DNA of 56,719 nt from Bacteroidales bacterium (GTDB lineage Bacteria > Bacteroidota > Bacteroidia > Bacteroidales > P3), in assembly GCA_024681475.1 (NCBI GenBank), contig JAILAT010000052.1:1-56719 (forward strand). Reading direction: 5' to 3'. The first letter of the stretch is position 1; each line of letters opens with the position of its first letter. The position numbers and the translations under genes were made by a program. This document shows, piece by piece, positions 43,005-51,883 of the stretch. Below the pieces are notes generated by a model. It was not told where the DNA came from. It saw nothing but the letters and a program-made list of their open reading frames with translations, and made no database searches.

Positions 43005-45680
43005 ATGAGACGCTGGCTGTTGATATCGCTGCTATTGCTTTCCGTTTGGGGATTGCGAGCACAATGCTCCGACACGACGTCGCAGGGTCGGGACTTCTGG
43101 TTCAGCACCCCGCTACAGTTGACGCGCTCGCTGGGCGACTGCGATGTCATTGCCGTGTGCGACACCGTGGCGACGGTGACTGTCTACACCTTTGGTAACG
43201 GCTACAACCAGCCTTCTGTATACGCCACCGTTACCGTTTCTGCCGACAGTGCTACGAAGATACTCTCTTACAAGTATTGGCCTGGCCCGTTTCATGTGGT
43301 CTCCACGGCCGACGTGTCGCTATATGTTGTTTTCCAAGGAAGTTATTATACCAATGTGACCAATGCCATCGCACCCCTGTTCCCCAGTTCGTCGGCGGGC
43401 TCTCGCTATGTGGTACAAGACTATATAGACGGCTATCCGTATGAGTGTCACAATGTTACGACGATGGTGGCTATGTACGACAGCACACGCGTCGATTTTG
43501 TACTCCCTTCGGCTGCCGATAACAATGCTGGCGGCTACGGAACACATACGCATTATATTGCAAATCATCCCTATACATTTTATATTCGCACCGGCGGTGT
43601 CCATGAGCTTAATGCCGTAACAGGCGGCAACCTGTCGGGCATGGAGATGGTCTCCGACGGACGTCCCTTTGTGCTGCACCAAGGCTATCAAAACCAGAGT
43701 GTTACCATGTCTTACTCTTCGGCGTTGCACATGTACGAGCCGCTGCTGCCTGTGGAATACTGGGGACTTGACTTTGTGATGGTTACACCGGAGATGGAGT
43801 ACGGAACAGTGCTGGCACGTGCCACAGCGCTCCACGACAGCACGGTGCTGTGGCTCGACGGACAGGCGGTGGACACCCTCGCCGCGTTGAGTACAGCCCA
43901 AATGACACTGTCGCCCGACAGCGCCTACCGTCTGCGTGCTTCAGGACCTGTGGAGGTGTATCTCTATCTGGTAAATGGCGGATTCAGCAGTCTGGTGCAA
44001 GACCCCGAACAGGTCCTCATGCCTTCTGTCTATCAAGGCCTTGCCGAGCAAACCTTCTACGTCATGGGCAGCCCTTATTCGCCACGTCAGCAGTTGCAGG
44101 TGGTGGCGCAGAGTGCCGACACGGCGGGCATTGCCCTCAACGGCACGCCGATAGGCGCGCAATTCGTTCCTTTGGACAATGAATATAGCTTCTGCCGAAT
44201 TGATATAGCCCCTGGCGTTCATCATCTTACGGCTTCGCAGGGCACTTTTATCTGTCATGTTATAGGCCATCCCAGCACCGACACAGCCGGCATAGGCTTT
44301 GTCCATCGTTCAGACAAGGGCTTTGCCTACCTGACGGGCATGTCTTTCCGCTCCTGGCAGTCGCTCAATGTGGTCAGCCATGTGGCCGACATGCTGCCCG
44401 ACGGGGTGCGCATCTGCATAGGCGACACGGTGGAGGCACGTATTAGCACTGCGTCGGAAGATACTACAGCACAATGGTTTGCCGATGGGGTCGCTATTGT
44501 CGGCGAACAGGGTCTTTCGCTCCGTCATCTCTTTGCCGAGGCAGGATGGCACACGCTGGAAGCCGTTGTGCAGGGTCGCATCTGCGACACCCTCCGTTGC
44601 CGAATTCTTGTCGATGCCGCCTACGCCGACACGATGTCTGTTGTGCTCTGCGACGGAATGAGTTATCTGTGGCACGACAGCATCTACACCCAGGAGGGCT
44701 GCTATAATTGGGGCCCTGGCTTGCTGGATGGCTGCGACAGCATTGAAACATTGCAGGTTACGGTGGAGCAAGTGGCGTTGCTTCAGCAGCGCGACACTTT
44801 CTGCCCCAATGATCCTTACGTATGGCGCTGTCTTTCGCTGACGATGCCTGGAAACTATGTCGATACCATCCATACTACGGGCGGCTGCGACACGGTGATG
44901 CAGTTGCAGTTGGATGTTTTCCCACAGCCGCAGGTGAACATAGGCGTGACCAACGATTGTGCTCACTATCAACTCGCTGCAACTGGCGATAGCGCCTATT
45001 TCCGTTGGCAAGCGCTGCCTGCTGACCCCTCCATAGTAGGCCATGAGACGGAACCGATGCTTGACGTGTCTCCTTTGCAGACAACACGCTATACACTCAC
45101 TGCAGACTACAGCCCGTTGTTCGACTGTCCCGTCAGCGCCAGTGTCTCGCTTTCGCCGCTTCCAGAAATCCATGCCAACATGATTGTGGCACCGCAAGCG
45201 TTGACTTTTGATATTATGCAGCTTACCGCTCTAGATGTCTCCGACGGGGCGCATCAGCGCGCCTGGTATATCGACGGTGCCTATGTCGGCAGCGACAGCC
45301 TGCTGGTTGCTACGGCAGACATGTGGGCTGATACACTGCATCTTATGCTTGTCATCGACCGCAACGGCTGCACCGACACTGCCCATGCTGCCATCCCGGT
45401 GGTGCGCAGCTCGGTGTGGGCACCCAATGCTTTCACTCCCTATCATGATGAAAATAATCGGTTTAGCCCTTCTGGCGAAGGCATCCTCGAGGGTGAGCTT
45501 TACATCTATCGCCGCAACGGGCTCCTCATCGCCCATTATGACGACTACACCACGGGTTGGGATGGCCTCTGCCACGGAAAACGTTGTGCGCAAGAGACCT
45601 ACGTATGGGTGCTGTTCTATTCTACCGCCGACCGCCCGGGCCGTCAGAAGCTTGTCGGCACCATCACGTTGCTCTACTAA
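43005..45680 (+). CDS. T9SS type B cargo protein with IgGFc-binding-like N-terminus
   Basis: An 891-residue paralogue of the protein encoded at 37238. It has a signal peptide ending GLRAQ and an IgGFc-binding-like region (GRDFWFSTPLQLT, VQDYIDGYPYECHNVTTMVA, LPVEYWGLDFVMVTP). Only two of the 50-residue Cys/Trp modules are present (VLCDGMSYLWHDSIY, DTFCPNDPYVWRC). An Ig-like module and a type B sorting domain follow (WAPNAFTPYHDENNRF, YRRNGLLIAHY, GWDGLCHGKRC). Surface adhesion is likely but not shown. It has an ECF-like promoter and is followed after 81 bases by a small secreted protein gene. Confidence 0.9.
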   Translation: MRRWLLISLLLLSVWGLRAQCSDTTSQGRDFWFSTPLQLTRSLGDCDVIAVCDTVATVTVYTFGNGYNQPSVYATVTVSADSATKILSYKYWPGPFHVVSTADVSLYVVFQGSYYTNVTNAIAPLFPSSSAGSRYVVQDYIDGYPYECHNVTTMVAMYDSTRVDFVLPSAADNNAGGYGTHTHYIANHPYTFYIRTGGVHELNAVTGGNLSGMEMVSDGRPFVLHQGYQNQSVTMSYSSALHMYEPLLPVEYWGLDFVMVTPEMEYGTVLARATALHDSTVLWLDGQAVDTLAALSTAQMTLSPDSAYRLRASGPVEVYLYLVNGGFSSLVQDPEQVLMPSVYQGLAEQTFYVMGSPYSPRQQLQVVAQSADTAGIALNGTPIGAQFVPLDNEYSFCRIDIAPGVHHLTASQGTFICHVIGHPSTDTAGIGFVHRSDKGFAYLTGMSFRSWQSLNVVSHVADMLPDGVRICIGDTVEARISTASEDTTAQWFADGVAIVGEQGLSLRHLFAEAGWHTLEAVVQGRICDTLRCRILVDAAYADTMSVVLCDGMSYLWHDSIYTQEGCYNWGPGLLDGCDSIETLQVTVEQVALLQQRDTFCPNDPYVWRCLSLTMPGNYVDTIHTTGGCDTVMQLQLDVFPQPQVNIGVTNDCAHYQLAATGDSAYFRWQALPADPSIVGHETEPMLDVSPLQTTRYTLTADYSPLFDCPVSASVSLSPLPEIHANMIVAPQALTFDIMQLTALDVSDGAHQRAWYIDGAYVGSDSLLVATADMWADTLHLMLVIDRNGCTDTAHAAIPVVRSSVWAPNAFTPYHDENNRFSPSGEGILEGELYIYRRNGLLIAHYDDYTTGWDGLCHGKRCAQETYVWVLFYSTADRPGRQKLVGTITLLY

Positions 45681-45761
45681 CCCTGGCCCGAAAATAAAAA
45701 TCACTTCGCCACATACTAAAAAATCTCCCGCTGCGTTACAAAGGAAAATTAATAATATAAC

Positions 45762-46358
45762 ATGAAGAAAACCATACTTTTTATAGCCCTGCTTCTTGCT
45801 CTCGGCACCCTCTCCGCCCAGGAGGTCAGTTCGCGCGCCAAAGCAATGCGCATGCTCACCTATGCCAAACCCGAGTATATGGTCAAGGATATCAAGGTGC
45901 TGGCCGATACGATGATTGTCTACTCCCTCGCCGATTATGTTATCTATCCCATCGGCAAGTGGGAGAATGTGGAGCAATACATCACCAACACCCAGCTGCA
46001 GTGGTACCGTGAGGTGGGCTATAAGCATTATTTCGACTCGATGTCCGTCTCCGTCAACACACTCCGACGTCTCGACGACAGCTATATAGATATGTATCGT
46101 GCCATCACCACGGGCCGTGTGGAGATGATTGCCGGCAAAATCACCGACCCCGAGGTGGTCCTCGACAACGGTGTCCATGTCGGCATGACCAAGGATGAGG
46201 TTTTCCGTGTGGTCTTCAAACGTTTCCCCAAATCCTATGTGGCTGACATCGCTGTGCTCAAAGTCATCTCCGGTGCAGGTGAAGTGGGTGAGGTGTACAC
46301 CTTCAAGGGCAACAAACTCCGCCACATCGGCATCGTCTCCAAGTACAAATACTATTGA
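45762..46358 (+). CDS. Secreted protein of unknown function (198 aa)
   Basis: Signal peptide (LLLALGTLSAQ), then a mixed alpha/beta region with VHVGMTKDEVFRVVFKRFP near the end. That segment recalls the SmpA/OmlA-like or BLIP-like repeat (GMTxxEV...F) found in small envelope proteins, but this is weak. No cysteine anchor and no T9SS domain. It lies 66 bases upstream of nadD and may be co-transcribed. Confidence 0.65.
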   Translation: MKKTILFIALLLALGTLSAQEVSSRAKAMRMLTYAKPEYMVKDIKVLADTMIVYSLADYVIYPIGKWENVEQYITNTQLQWYREVGYKHYFDSMSVSVNTLRRLDDSYIDMYRAITTGRVEMIAGKITDPEVVLDNGVHVGMTKDEVFRVVFKRFPKSYVADIAVLKVISGAGEVGEVYTFKGNKLRHIGIVSKYKYY

Positions 46359-46424
46359 TGACAGTGGCCGCGGACCTGACGGAACGGTCCGACCTGACTG
46401 ATTGACCCTTCCAATCATTATCCA

Positions 46425-47015
46425 ATGAAACACGTCGGTCTCTTTTTTGGTTCCTTCAACCCCATCCATGTGGGGCATCTTATCATTGCCAACACCATGC
46501 TCGAGCTGACCGACATGAAGGAGGTGTGGTTCGTCGTCTCGCCGCAGAATCCCCTCAAGGAGCAGCGTGCCCTGCTGGCCGACCACCATCGTCTCCAGAT
46601 GGTGCGCATCGCCATCGATGACAACTATGCCTTCTCGGCATGCGACGTGGAGTTTTCGCTGCCCAAACCTTCTTACACTGCTGTCACCCTCGCCGCGCTG
46701 GCCGAGAAACATCCCGACAAGCGTTTCTCCCTCATCATGGGTGGCGACAACTTGCAGAATTTCCGCCGCTGGCGCAACTACGAATACATCCTGGAGAACT
46801 ACCACTTGTATGTCTTCCCCCGTCCCAACGCATCCTACGACGACTTGGCGGAGCACCCTCATGTACACTTCATCCAGGTGCCCATGATGGACATCTCTTC
46901 CAGCTACATCCGCCAGATGATTGCCGACGGCCATCCGCCACGCTACCTGCTTACCGATGCGGTATTCAACTATCTCACCGAGATGCACTTCTACGAGAGC
47001 CGCAATGCACAATAA
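46425..47015 (+). CDS. nadD: Nicotinate-nucleotide adenylyltransferase NadD
   Basis: Makes deamido-NAD from nicotinate mononucleotide and ATP. The 196-residue protein has the nucleotidyltransferase motif GLFFGSFNPIHVGHL, the NadD-type substrate segment MGGDNLQNFRRWRNY and the C-terminal ISSSYIRQM motif. The length is typical. Cytoplasmic; followed by a strong bidirectional terminator. Confidence 0.97.
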   Translation: MKHVGLFFGSFNPIHVGHLIIANTMLELTDMKEVWFVVSPQNPLKEQRALLADHHRLQMVRIAIDDNYAFSACDVEFSLPKPSYTAVTLAALAEKHPDKRFSLIMGGDNLQNFRRWRNYEYILENYHLYVFPRPNASYDDLAEHPHVHFIQVPMMDISSSYIRQMIADGHPPRYLLTDAVFNYLTEMHFYESRNAQ

Positions 47016-47021
47016 AACATA

Positions 47022-47052
47022 AGCGCCAACAATCTGAAGGTTTGTTGGCGCT
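47022..47052. terminator. Bidirectional terminator between nadD and the histone-tail gene
   Basis: Perfect 11-bp stem AGCGCCAACAA / TTGTTGGCGCT around a 9-base loop, followed by CTTTTT a few bases later. Confidence 0.8.
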
Positions 47053-47077
47053 AGTCTTTTTCCACGTATTGTGTAGG

Positions 47078-48031
47078 CTATTTGCCTTTCTTGGTGCTCG
47101 TTTTGGCCTTGGCAGGAGCGGCAGCCTTGGAAGCCTTTGCCGGAGCGGCAGCCTTGGTGGCTTTGGCAGGAGCCTTGGTGGGTGCTGCGACTTTGGCCGG
47201 TGCTTTAGGCGCTTTGGCAGGAGCCTTGGCAGGAGCGGCAGCCTTGGCGGCACTTTTGGGGGCCTTCGCTGCGGACTCGCTCTTGGCGGCTTTGGTTGTG
47301 GCGGTCTCTTTGGCGGCTTTGGAAGCCTTCGTGGTCGTCTCGCTCTTTGTGGCCTTGGCGGCTTTGGCTTTGTCGTTCTTGATGGCGCGGATGGCTTTCT
47401 CCGTGCGCGTCTCTTTCTTCTTCTTGCCGGTGCTTTCGGCCAGAGCCTCTTCGTCACGCAGCATGCCGTTCTCGTCGACGCCGGCGTTCAGCATCGTCTC
47501 GATGCCCAACAGCTCGTCGTCGTCGGGCTCGAGGTCTTCATCGTCATCGTCGTCATCGTCGTCCACGTAGCTGTCTTTGCCGTCGTCCTCCTCGTCGTAG
47601 TCTTTGTCCAGATCGGCGTCGGCCATTTCAAATTCTTCCTTGTCCTCAGGCAGACCCTCGAACATCTCGTCGTAGGCACCATGTTGCAGCGACACCACAT
47701 TGTGGTTCACCGTGCCTTCCTCTTTTTCCGACACTTCGGTCAGCGGCACCAGGGTGGCCTCGCCCTGGGTCTCTTCGTCTTCGTTGTAGTTCTCTTTGTC
47801 CATCTCCTCTTCGACGAAGGTGGTGTCGTACACGACGTCGAATTTCACCATATACGAGGTGTCGTCTGTCTCCAGCGGCACCACAAAAATCGCATCCCCG
47901 TTGGGCTTTATGGTCTTTTGCAGATAGTCTTTATAGCCTTCCGGATACGTCTCTTTGAAGAGCTCTTTGGCTTTGTCAGGTAAGTTCTTGTAGCTGATAA
48001 TCAGTTTTTTCTTATGATTTCTGTGGTCCAT
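47078..48031 (-). CDS. Conserved Bacteroidales protein with acidic middle and histone H1-like Lys/Ala/Pro tail
   Basis: The 317-residue cytoplasmic protein has three parts. Residues 1-70 are a folded region conserved in Bacteroidales proteins of unknown function (KKKLIISYKNLPDKAKELF, NGDAIFVVPLETDDTSYMVK). Residues about 75-185 are strongly acidic with a run of eight Asp. The last 115 residues are an Ala/Lys/Pro-rich tail with AKAPAKAPKAPAK-type repeats, like bacterial histone H1-like proteins. In relatives I recall, the tail is short or absent. Nucleic-acid binding by the tail is inferred. It has a near-consensus promoter and is convergent with nadD. Confidence 0.75.
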   Translation of the reverse strand: MDHRNHKKKLIISYKNLPDKAKELFKETYPEGYKDYLQKTIKPNGDAIFVVPLETDDTSYMVKFDVVYDTTFVEEEMDKENYNEDEETQGEATLVPLTEVSEKEEGTVNHNVVSLQHGAYDEMFEGLPEDKEEFEMADADLDKDYDEEDDGKDSYVDDDDDDDDEDLEPDDDELLGIETMLNAGVDENGMLRDEEALAESTGKKKKETRTEKAIRAIKNDKAKAAKATKSETTTKASKAAKETATTKAAKSESAAKAPKSAAKAAAPAKAPAKAPKAPAKVAAPTKAPAKATKAAAPAKASKAAAPAKAKTSTKKGK

Positions 48032-48050
48032 ATTGCTATTGAAAATTTTT

Positions 48051-48082
48051 GCAAGTATAGTAAGTTTCTAACAAAGTGCAAA
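48051..48082 (-). promoter_or_regulatory. Promoter of the histone-tail gene
   Basis: Minus strand: TTTG (48082-48079), 19 bases, TATACTTGC (48059-48051), one mismatch to TAnnTTTGC. Confidence 0.5.
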
Positions 48083-48123
48083 ATTTTTTTGTTTTTTTTT
48101 ATGTTCCGTGGTCGCTGCAGGCC

Positions 48124-50022
48124 TTAGGCCACCACGATGCTCTCGTCGTCTTCTATTCTCAGGTTGCGCATGATGAACTCGCGGCGCTCCGTGGTGTTGT
48201 CGCCCATGTAGAAGCCCAGCACGCCCTGTGTGTCGAAGTTTTTGTGCAGCATCACGGGGTCGAGACGCATATCCTTGCCGATGAAGTTCTTGAATTCCTC
48301 GGGGGATATTTCGCCCAGACCTTTGAATCGTGTGATTTCGGCGTTGGGGGTGTTGTGGATGGCCTCGATGCGCTCCTCGTCGGTGTAGCAGTAGTGTGTC
48401 TTCTGCTTGTTGCGCACGCGGAACAGTGGCGTCTGCAGTATGTATACGTGTCCTGTGCGTATCAGCTCGGGGTAGAATTTCAGGAAGAAGGTGAGCAGCA
48501 GCAGGCGGATGTGCATGCCGTCGACATCGGCATCGGTAGCGATGACCACATTGTTGTAGCGCAGGTTCTCGATGCCGTCGTCGATGTCCAGCGCGTTGTG
48601 CAGCAGGTTCAGCTCTTCGTTCTTGTAGACGTCCACTTTGCCCAGTTTGAAAGTGTTCTGCGGCTTGCCGCGCAGGCTGAAGACGGCCTGTGTGGCCACG
48701 TCGCGGCTTTTGGTGATACTGCCGCTGGCCGAGTCGCCCTCGGTGATGAAGATGGTGGTCTCCAGGCGCCGCTCGTTGTTGGTGTTGTAGTGCACATGGC
48801 AGTCGCGCAGCTTGCGGTTGTTCAGGCTGGCTTTCTTGCTGCTTTCACGGGCTATCTTCTTGATGCCGGCAATATCTTTGCGCTCTTTCTCGTTCTGGTT
48901 GATTTTCTGCAGCATAGCCTCGGCGGTGGCGGCATTCTTGTGCAGGAAGTCGTCCAGCTGGCGCTTCAGGATGTCCAGAATGTAGGTCTTCAGCAGGGGG
49001 CTGTCGTTGGTGCCGTCGGCATTGTTGGGAGCCAGGTGTGTGGAGCCCAGCTTGGTCTTCGTCTGAGCCTCGAAGACAGGCTCTTGGATGCGCACGCACA
49101 GCGCGCACACCAGTCCGCCACGCACATCGCCGGGGTCGCAGTCCTTCTTGAAGAAGTCGCGCACCACACGCGAGAAGCCCTCGCGGAAGGCGCTCTGGTG
49201 GGTGCCGCCCTCGGTGGTGTGCTGGCCGTTGACGAAGGAGTAGAAATAGTCGTTGCTCTGGCCGTTGATGTGGGTGAAGGCGCACTCGAAGTCTCCTTCG
49301 CGGATGTGGACGATGGGGTAGAGGGGTTCGGCGTCGAGGTTGTGGTCCAGCAGGTCCAGCAGGCCGTTCTTCGAATAGTAGCGGCGGTCGTTGTAGTAGA
49401 GTGTCAACCCGCGGTTCAGGTAGGCGTAGTTCCAGATGCGGCGCTCAACGTACTCATTCACAAAATGGTAGTTGCCAAACAGCGCGTTGTCGGGGACAAA
49501 CTCCACCAGGGTGCCGTTCTCCTCGTTGCTGTCCACGATGCCGCTGTCCGACGTCAGGGCTCCCTTCGAGAATTCGGCGATGCGGCATTTGCCGTCGCGC
49601 ACCGCCATCACCTTGAAATAGGACGACAATGCATTCACCGCCTTGGTACCTACACCGTTGAGGCCCACCGACTTCTGGAACACCTTGCTGTCGTATTTCG
49701 CTCCCGTGTTCAGCTTGCTGACGGCCTCCACAATCTTGCCCAGCGGGATGCCGCGGCCAAAGTCGCGGATGCTCACGCGGTGCTCCGCGAAGTCGACCTT
49801 CACGTTGATGCGCTTGCCGAAGCCCGAGGTGAACTCGTCGATGGCATTGTCAATTACCTCTTTGATAAGCACATAGATGCCATCGTCGTGCGACGAGCCG
49901 TCGCCCAGCTTGCCGATGTACATGCCCGGGCGAAGCCGGATATGCTCCATATCTTCCAGATGGACGATACTGCTGTCATCGTACACCACGGATTCCTGTA
50001 TGTTTTTTTCTTCCTCCATCAT
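48124..50022 (-). CDS. parE: DNA topoisomerase IV subunit B (ParE)
   Basis: ATPase subunit of a type IIA topoisomerase that separates replicated chromosomes. The 632-residue protein has a GHKL ATPase ([40 protein letters not shown]) and a transducer ([15 protein letters not shown]). The Toprim domain follows with [27 protein letters not shown] and a final [12 protein letters not shown]. The sequence is ParE-like rather than GyrB-like. The start at 50022 (Met-Met-Glu-Glu-Glu) was chosen over an in-frame GTG at 50052. The parC partner is not in the window immediately downstream. Confidence 0.95.
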   Translation of the reverse strand: MMEEEKNIQESVVYDDSSIVHLEDMEHIRLRPGMYIGKLGDGSSHDDGIYVLIKEVIDNAIDEFTSGFGKRINVKVDFAEHRVSIRDFGRGIPLGKIVEAVSKLNTGAKYDSKVFQKSVGLNGVGTKAVNALSSYFKVMAVRDGKCRIAEFSKGALTSDSGIVDSNEENGTLVEFVPDNALFGNYHFVNEYVERRIWNYAYLNRGLTLYYNDRRYYSKNGLLDLLDHNLDAEPLYPIVHIREGDFECAFTHINGQSNDYFYSFVNGQHTTEGGTHQSAFREGFSRVVRDFFKKDCDPGDVRGGLVCALCVRIQEPVFEAQTKTKLGSTHLAPNNADGTNDSPLLKTYILDILKRQLDDFLHKNAATAEAMLQKINQNEKERKDIAGIKKIARESSKKASLNNRKLRDCHVHYNTNNERRLETTIFITEGDSASGSITKSRDVATQAVFSLRGKPQNTFKLGKVDVYKNEELNLLHNALDIDDGIENLRYNNVVIATDADVDGMHIRLLLLTFFLKFYPELIRTGHVYILQTPLFRVRNKQKTHYCYTDEERIEAIHNTPNAEITRFKGLGEISPEEFKNFIGKDMRLDPVMLHKNFDTQGVLGFYMGDNTTERREFIMRNLRIEDDESIVVA

Positions 50023-50139
50023 GTCTGTTTTTCTTGTTGTCGACACAGGCACAACTGACTATCCAGTGCATTGCATTACAGTGCAATACGCTGTCCTTTG
50101 CAGGCTTCTTGTCCGCTGTGTCGCCTCTTTGTTTGCGTT

Positions 50140-50148
50140 GCAAAAATA
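50140..50148 (-). promoter_or_regulatory. -7 element of parE
   Basis: TATTTTTGC on the minus strand, 117 bases before the chosen parE start. Confidence 0.55.
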
Positions 50149-50262
50149 CTACTTTTTCCACACTTCCGACCTGCGGTGGCCTATTTTTTTCTACACACCC
50201 ATTGTTAAAAACTTGCGACGCCCCTCCTGTCGTCGCATTATCGTCCCCGAGCGAAAAGAAAT

Positions 50263-50294
50263 TTTGTCGGGTGAAAAAAAAATACTATTTTTGC
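50263..50294 (+). promoter_or_regulatory. Promoter of tRNA-Leu
   Basis: TTTG (50263-50266), 19 bases, TATTTTTGC (50286-50294). The tRNA begins about 123 bases downstream, so a long 5' leader must be removed. Confidence 0.7.
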
Positions 50295-50417
50295 AGCCGA
50301 TTTGCGATGACGGAACAATTGTATTTTGGAAAGTAAGTGTTTTGATATTAGTGTTTTGTGCGTAACAAGTTCCTGCCGTCGACGCTTCGATTTGTAGCTA
50401 TGGAAAAGATTAGCAAC

Positions 50418-50498
50418 GCGGATGTGGCGTAATGGTAGCCGCGCCAGACTTAGGATCTGGTTCCGAGAGGAGTGGGGGTTCGAGTCCCCCCATCCGCA
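50418..50498 (+). tRNA. tRNA-Leu (anticodon UAG)
   Basis: An 81-base class II tRNA with acceptor GCGGATG/CATCCGC, anticodon stem CCAGA/TCTGG with loop CTTAGGA, a long variable arm (TTCCGAGAGGAGT), T stem GGGGG/CCCCC and discriminator A. Confidence 0.95.
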
Positions 50499-50513
50499 CA
50501 ACTTTCGAACAAC

Positions 50514-50539
50514 GGTGACCCTGCGGAGTCACCTTTTTT
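50514..50539 (+). terminator. Terminator after tRNA-Leu
   Basis: Stem GGTGAC/GTCACC with an 8-base loop (CCTGCGGA), followed by six Ts. Confidence 0.75.
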
Positions 50540-50589
50540 CGTTCTTCGCGTACAATATTTTTTATCTTTTGCAGTTATTAGGGGCACGT

Positions 50590-51867
50590 ATGACGAAAAC
50601 GATGAGACATATTATGTTGGTGGCTTTGGTGCTGCTGGCCGTGGTGCCGGCGCGGGCCAGCTACCTACTCATACCGATGGACGAGACGCAGCGTAACCAC
50701 TTGAAAGCCTATGGTATAGCCTACTATGCGCTGGAACGTGAGGTGGAGGTGACATGGCTGCTCAACTACCGGGGCGGCGCGTTCATGATGAAGTATGCCG
50801 ACCCGATTGAGCGCGAGGCTCGCCTGCGTGGTGTCAGCACCGAGGTCATCGCCGACGGGCAAAGCACGGCCATCCTGTCGCAAATCGCTGACGCATCGGT
50901 GAATATGGATGCTGTGCGGTTGCAGAAGGCTCCCAAGATCGCTGTCTATTCGCCCAAGAGCAAGCTGCCATGGGACGACGCCGTGACGCTGGTAATGACC
51001 TATGCCGAAATACCTTACGATGTGGTCTACGACGAGGAGGTGATGGCCGGCGTGCTGCCCACCTACGACTGGCTGCATCTGCACCATGAGGACTTCACCG
51101 GGCAGTATGGCAAATTCTGGGGCAACTACCGCAACGCGCAGTGGTATCTGGAGGATGTGCAGGACCAGGAGGCCCGCGCCCACAAGCTGGGCTACTCCAA
51201 GGTGTCGCAGCTCAAGCTGGCTGTAGCCCACAAGATACGCGACTTCGTCATGGGCGGCGGCTTCCTCTTTGCCATGTGCTCGGCGCCCGACAGCTACGAT
51301 GTGGCCCTCGCCGCCGAGGGTGTCGACATCTGCGACGTGATGTTCGACGGCGACCCCATGACACCCAACGCGCAGAGCCTGCTGGACTTCTCCAAGACTT
51401 TTGCTTTCAAGGATTTCCGCATCAGCGTGAACCCTACGGAATATGAAATCTCGACCATCGACATCGACGACCGCAGCCGTATGCGCTCGGTGAACGAGAA
51501 GAACGATTTCTTCACCCTCTTCGAGTTTTCGGCCAAGTGGGACTGGGTGCCCACCATGCTGACGCAGAACCACACACGCATCATCCACGGCTTCATGGGC
51601 CAGACCACCGCCTTCCGCCGCGAGACCGTCAAGAGCAGCGCCCTCATCCTGGCTGAAAATAAGGAACTTGGCGAGGTACGCTACCTGCATGGCGAATACG
51701 GCAAAGGCACATGGACCTTCCTCGGCGGCCACGACCCCGAGGACTACCGCCACTTCGTCGGCGACCCGCCCACCGACCTCTCCCTCTATCCCAACTCGCC
51801 GGGCTACAGGCTGATACTCAACAATATCCTGTTCCCCGCCGCCAAGAAGGAGAAGCATAAGACTTGA
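50590..51867 (+). CDS. Conserved exported protein with class I glutamine amidotransferase-like fold (often labelled asparagine synthetase B)
   Basis: The 425-residue protein has a signal peptide (VVPARAS) and strongly conserved Bacteroidota segments such as LIPMDETQRNHLKAYGIAYY, LHLHHEDFTGQYGKFW and HGEYGKGTWTFLGGHDPEDY. GGGFLFAMCSAPDS (Cys230) looks like the nucleophile elbow of a class I amidotransferase/ThuA-type fold. Close relatives, as I recall, carry the name asparagine synthetase B, but no N-terminal Cys glutaminase or ATP-binding synthetase domain exists here, and the protein is exported, so that name is unsupported. It lies 16 bases upstream of a T9SS cargo gene. Only an imperfect promoter (TATCTTTTGC near 50563) is visible. 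Confidence 0.8.
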   Translation: MTKTMRHIMLVALVLLAVVPARASYLLIPMDETQRNHLKAYGIAYYALEREVEVTWLLNYRGGAFMMKYADPIEREARLRGVSTEVIADGQSTAILSQIADASVNMDAVRLQKAPKIAVYSPKSKLPWDDAVTLVMTYAEIPYDVVYDEEVMAGVLPTYDWLHLHHEDFTGQYGKFWGNYRNAQWYLEDVQDQEARAHKLGYSKVSQLKLAVAHKIRDFVMGGGFLFAMCSAPDSYDVALAAEGVDICDVMFDGDPMTPNAQSLLDFSKTFAFKDFRISVNPTEYEISTIDIDDRSRMRSVNEKNDFFTLFEFSAKWDWVPTMLTQNHTRIIHGFMGQTTAFRRETVKSSALILAENKELGEVRYLHGEYGKGTWTFLGGHDPEDYRHFVGDPPTDLSLYPNSPGYRLILNNILFPAAKKEKHKT

Positions 51868-51883
51868 TTTTTACTGATACGAT

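Noticed and set aside
45231..47012. 593-codon minus-strand frame across three plus-strand genes
   Set aside because: It covers nadD and two secreted-protein genes antisense and has no recognisable domain.
48076..50058. 660-codon plus-strand frame opposite parE
   Set aside because: Antisense shadow of a definite ParE; Val/Leu/His-rich without motifs.
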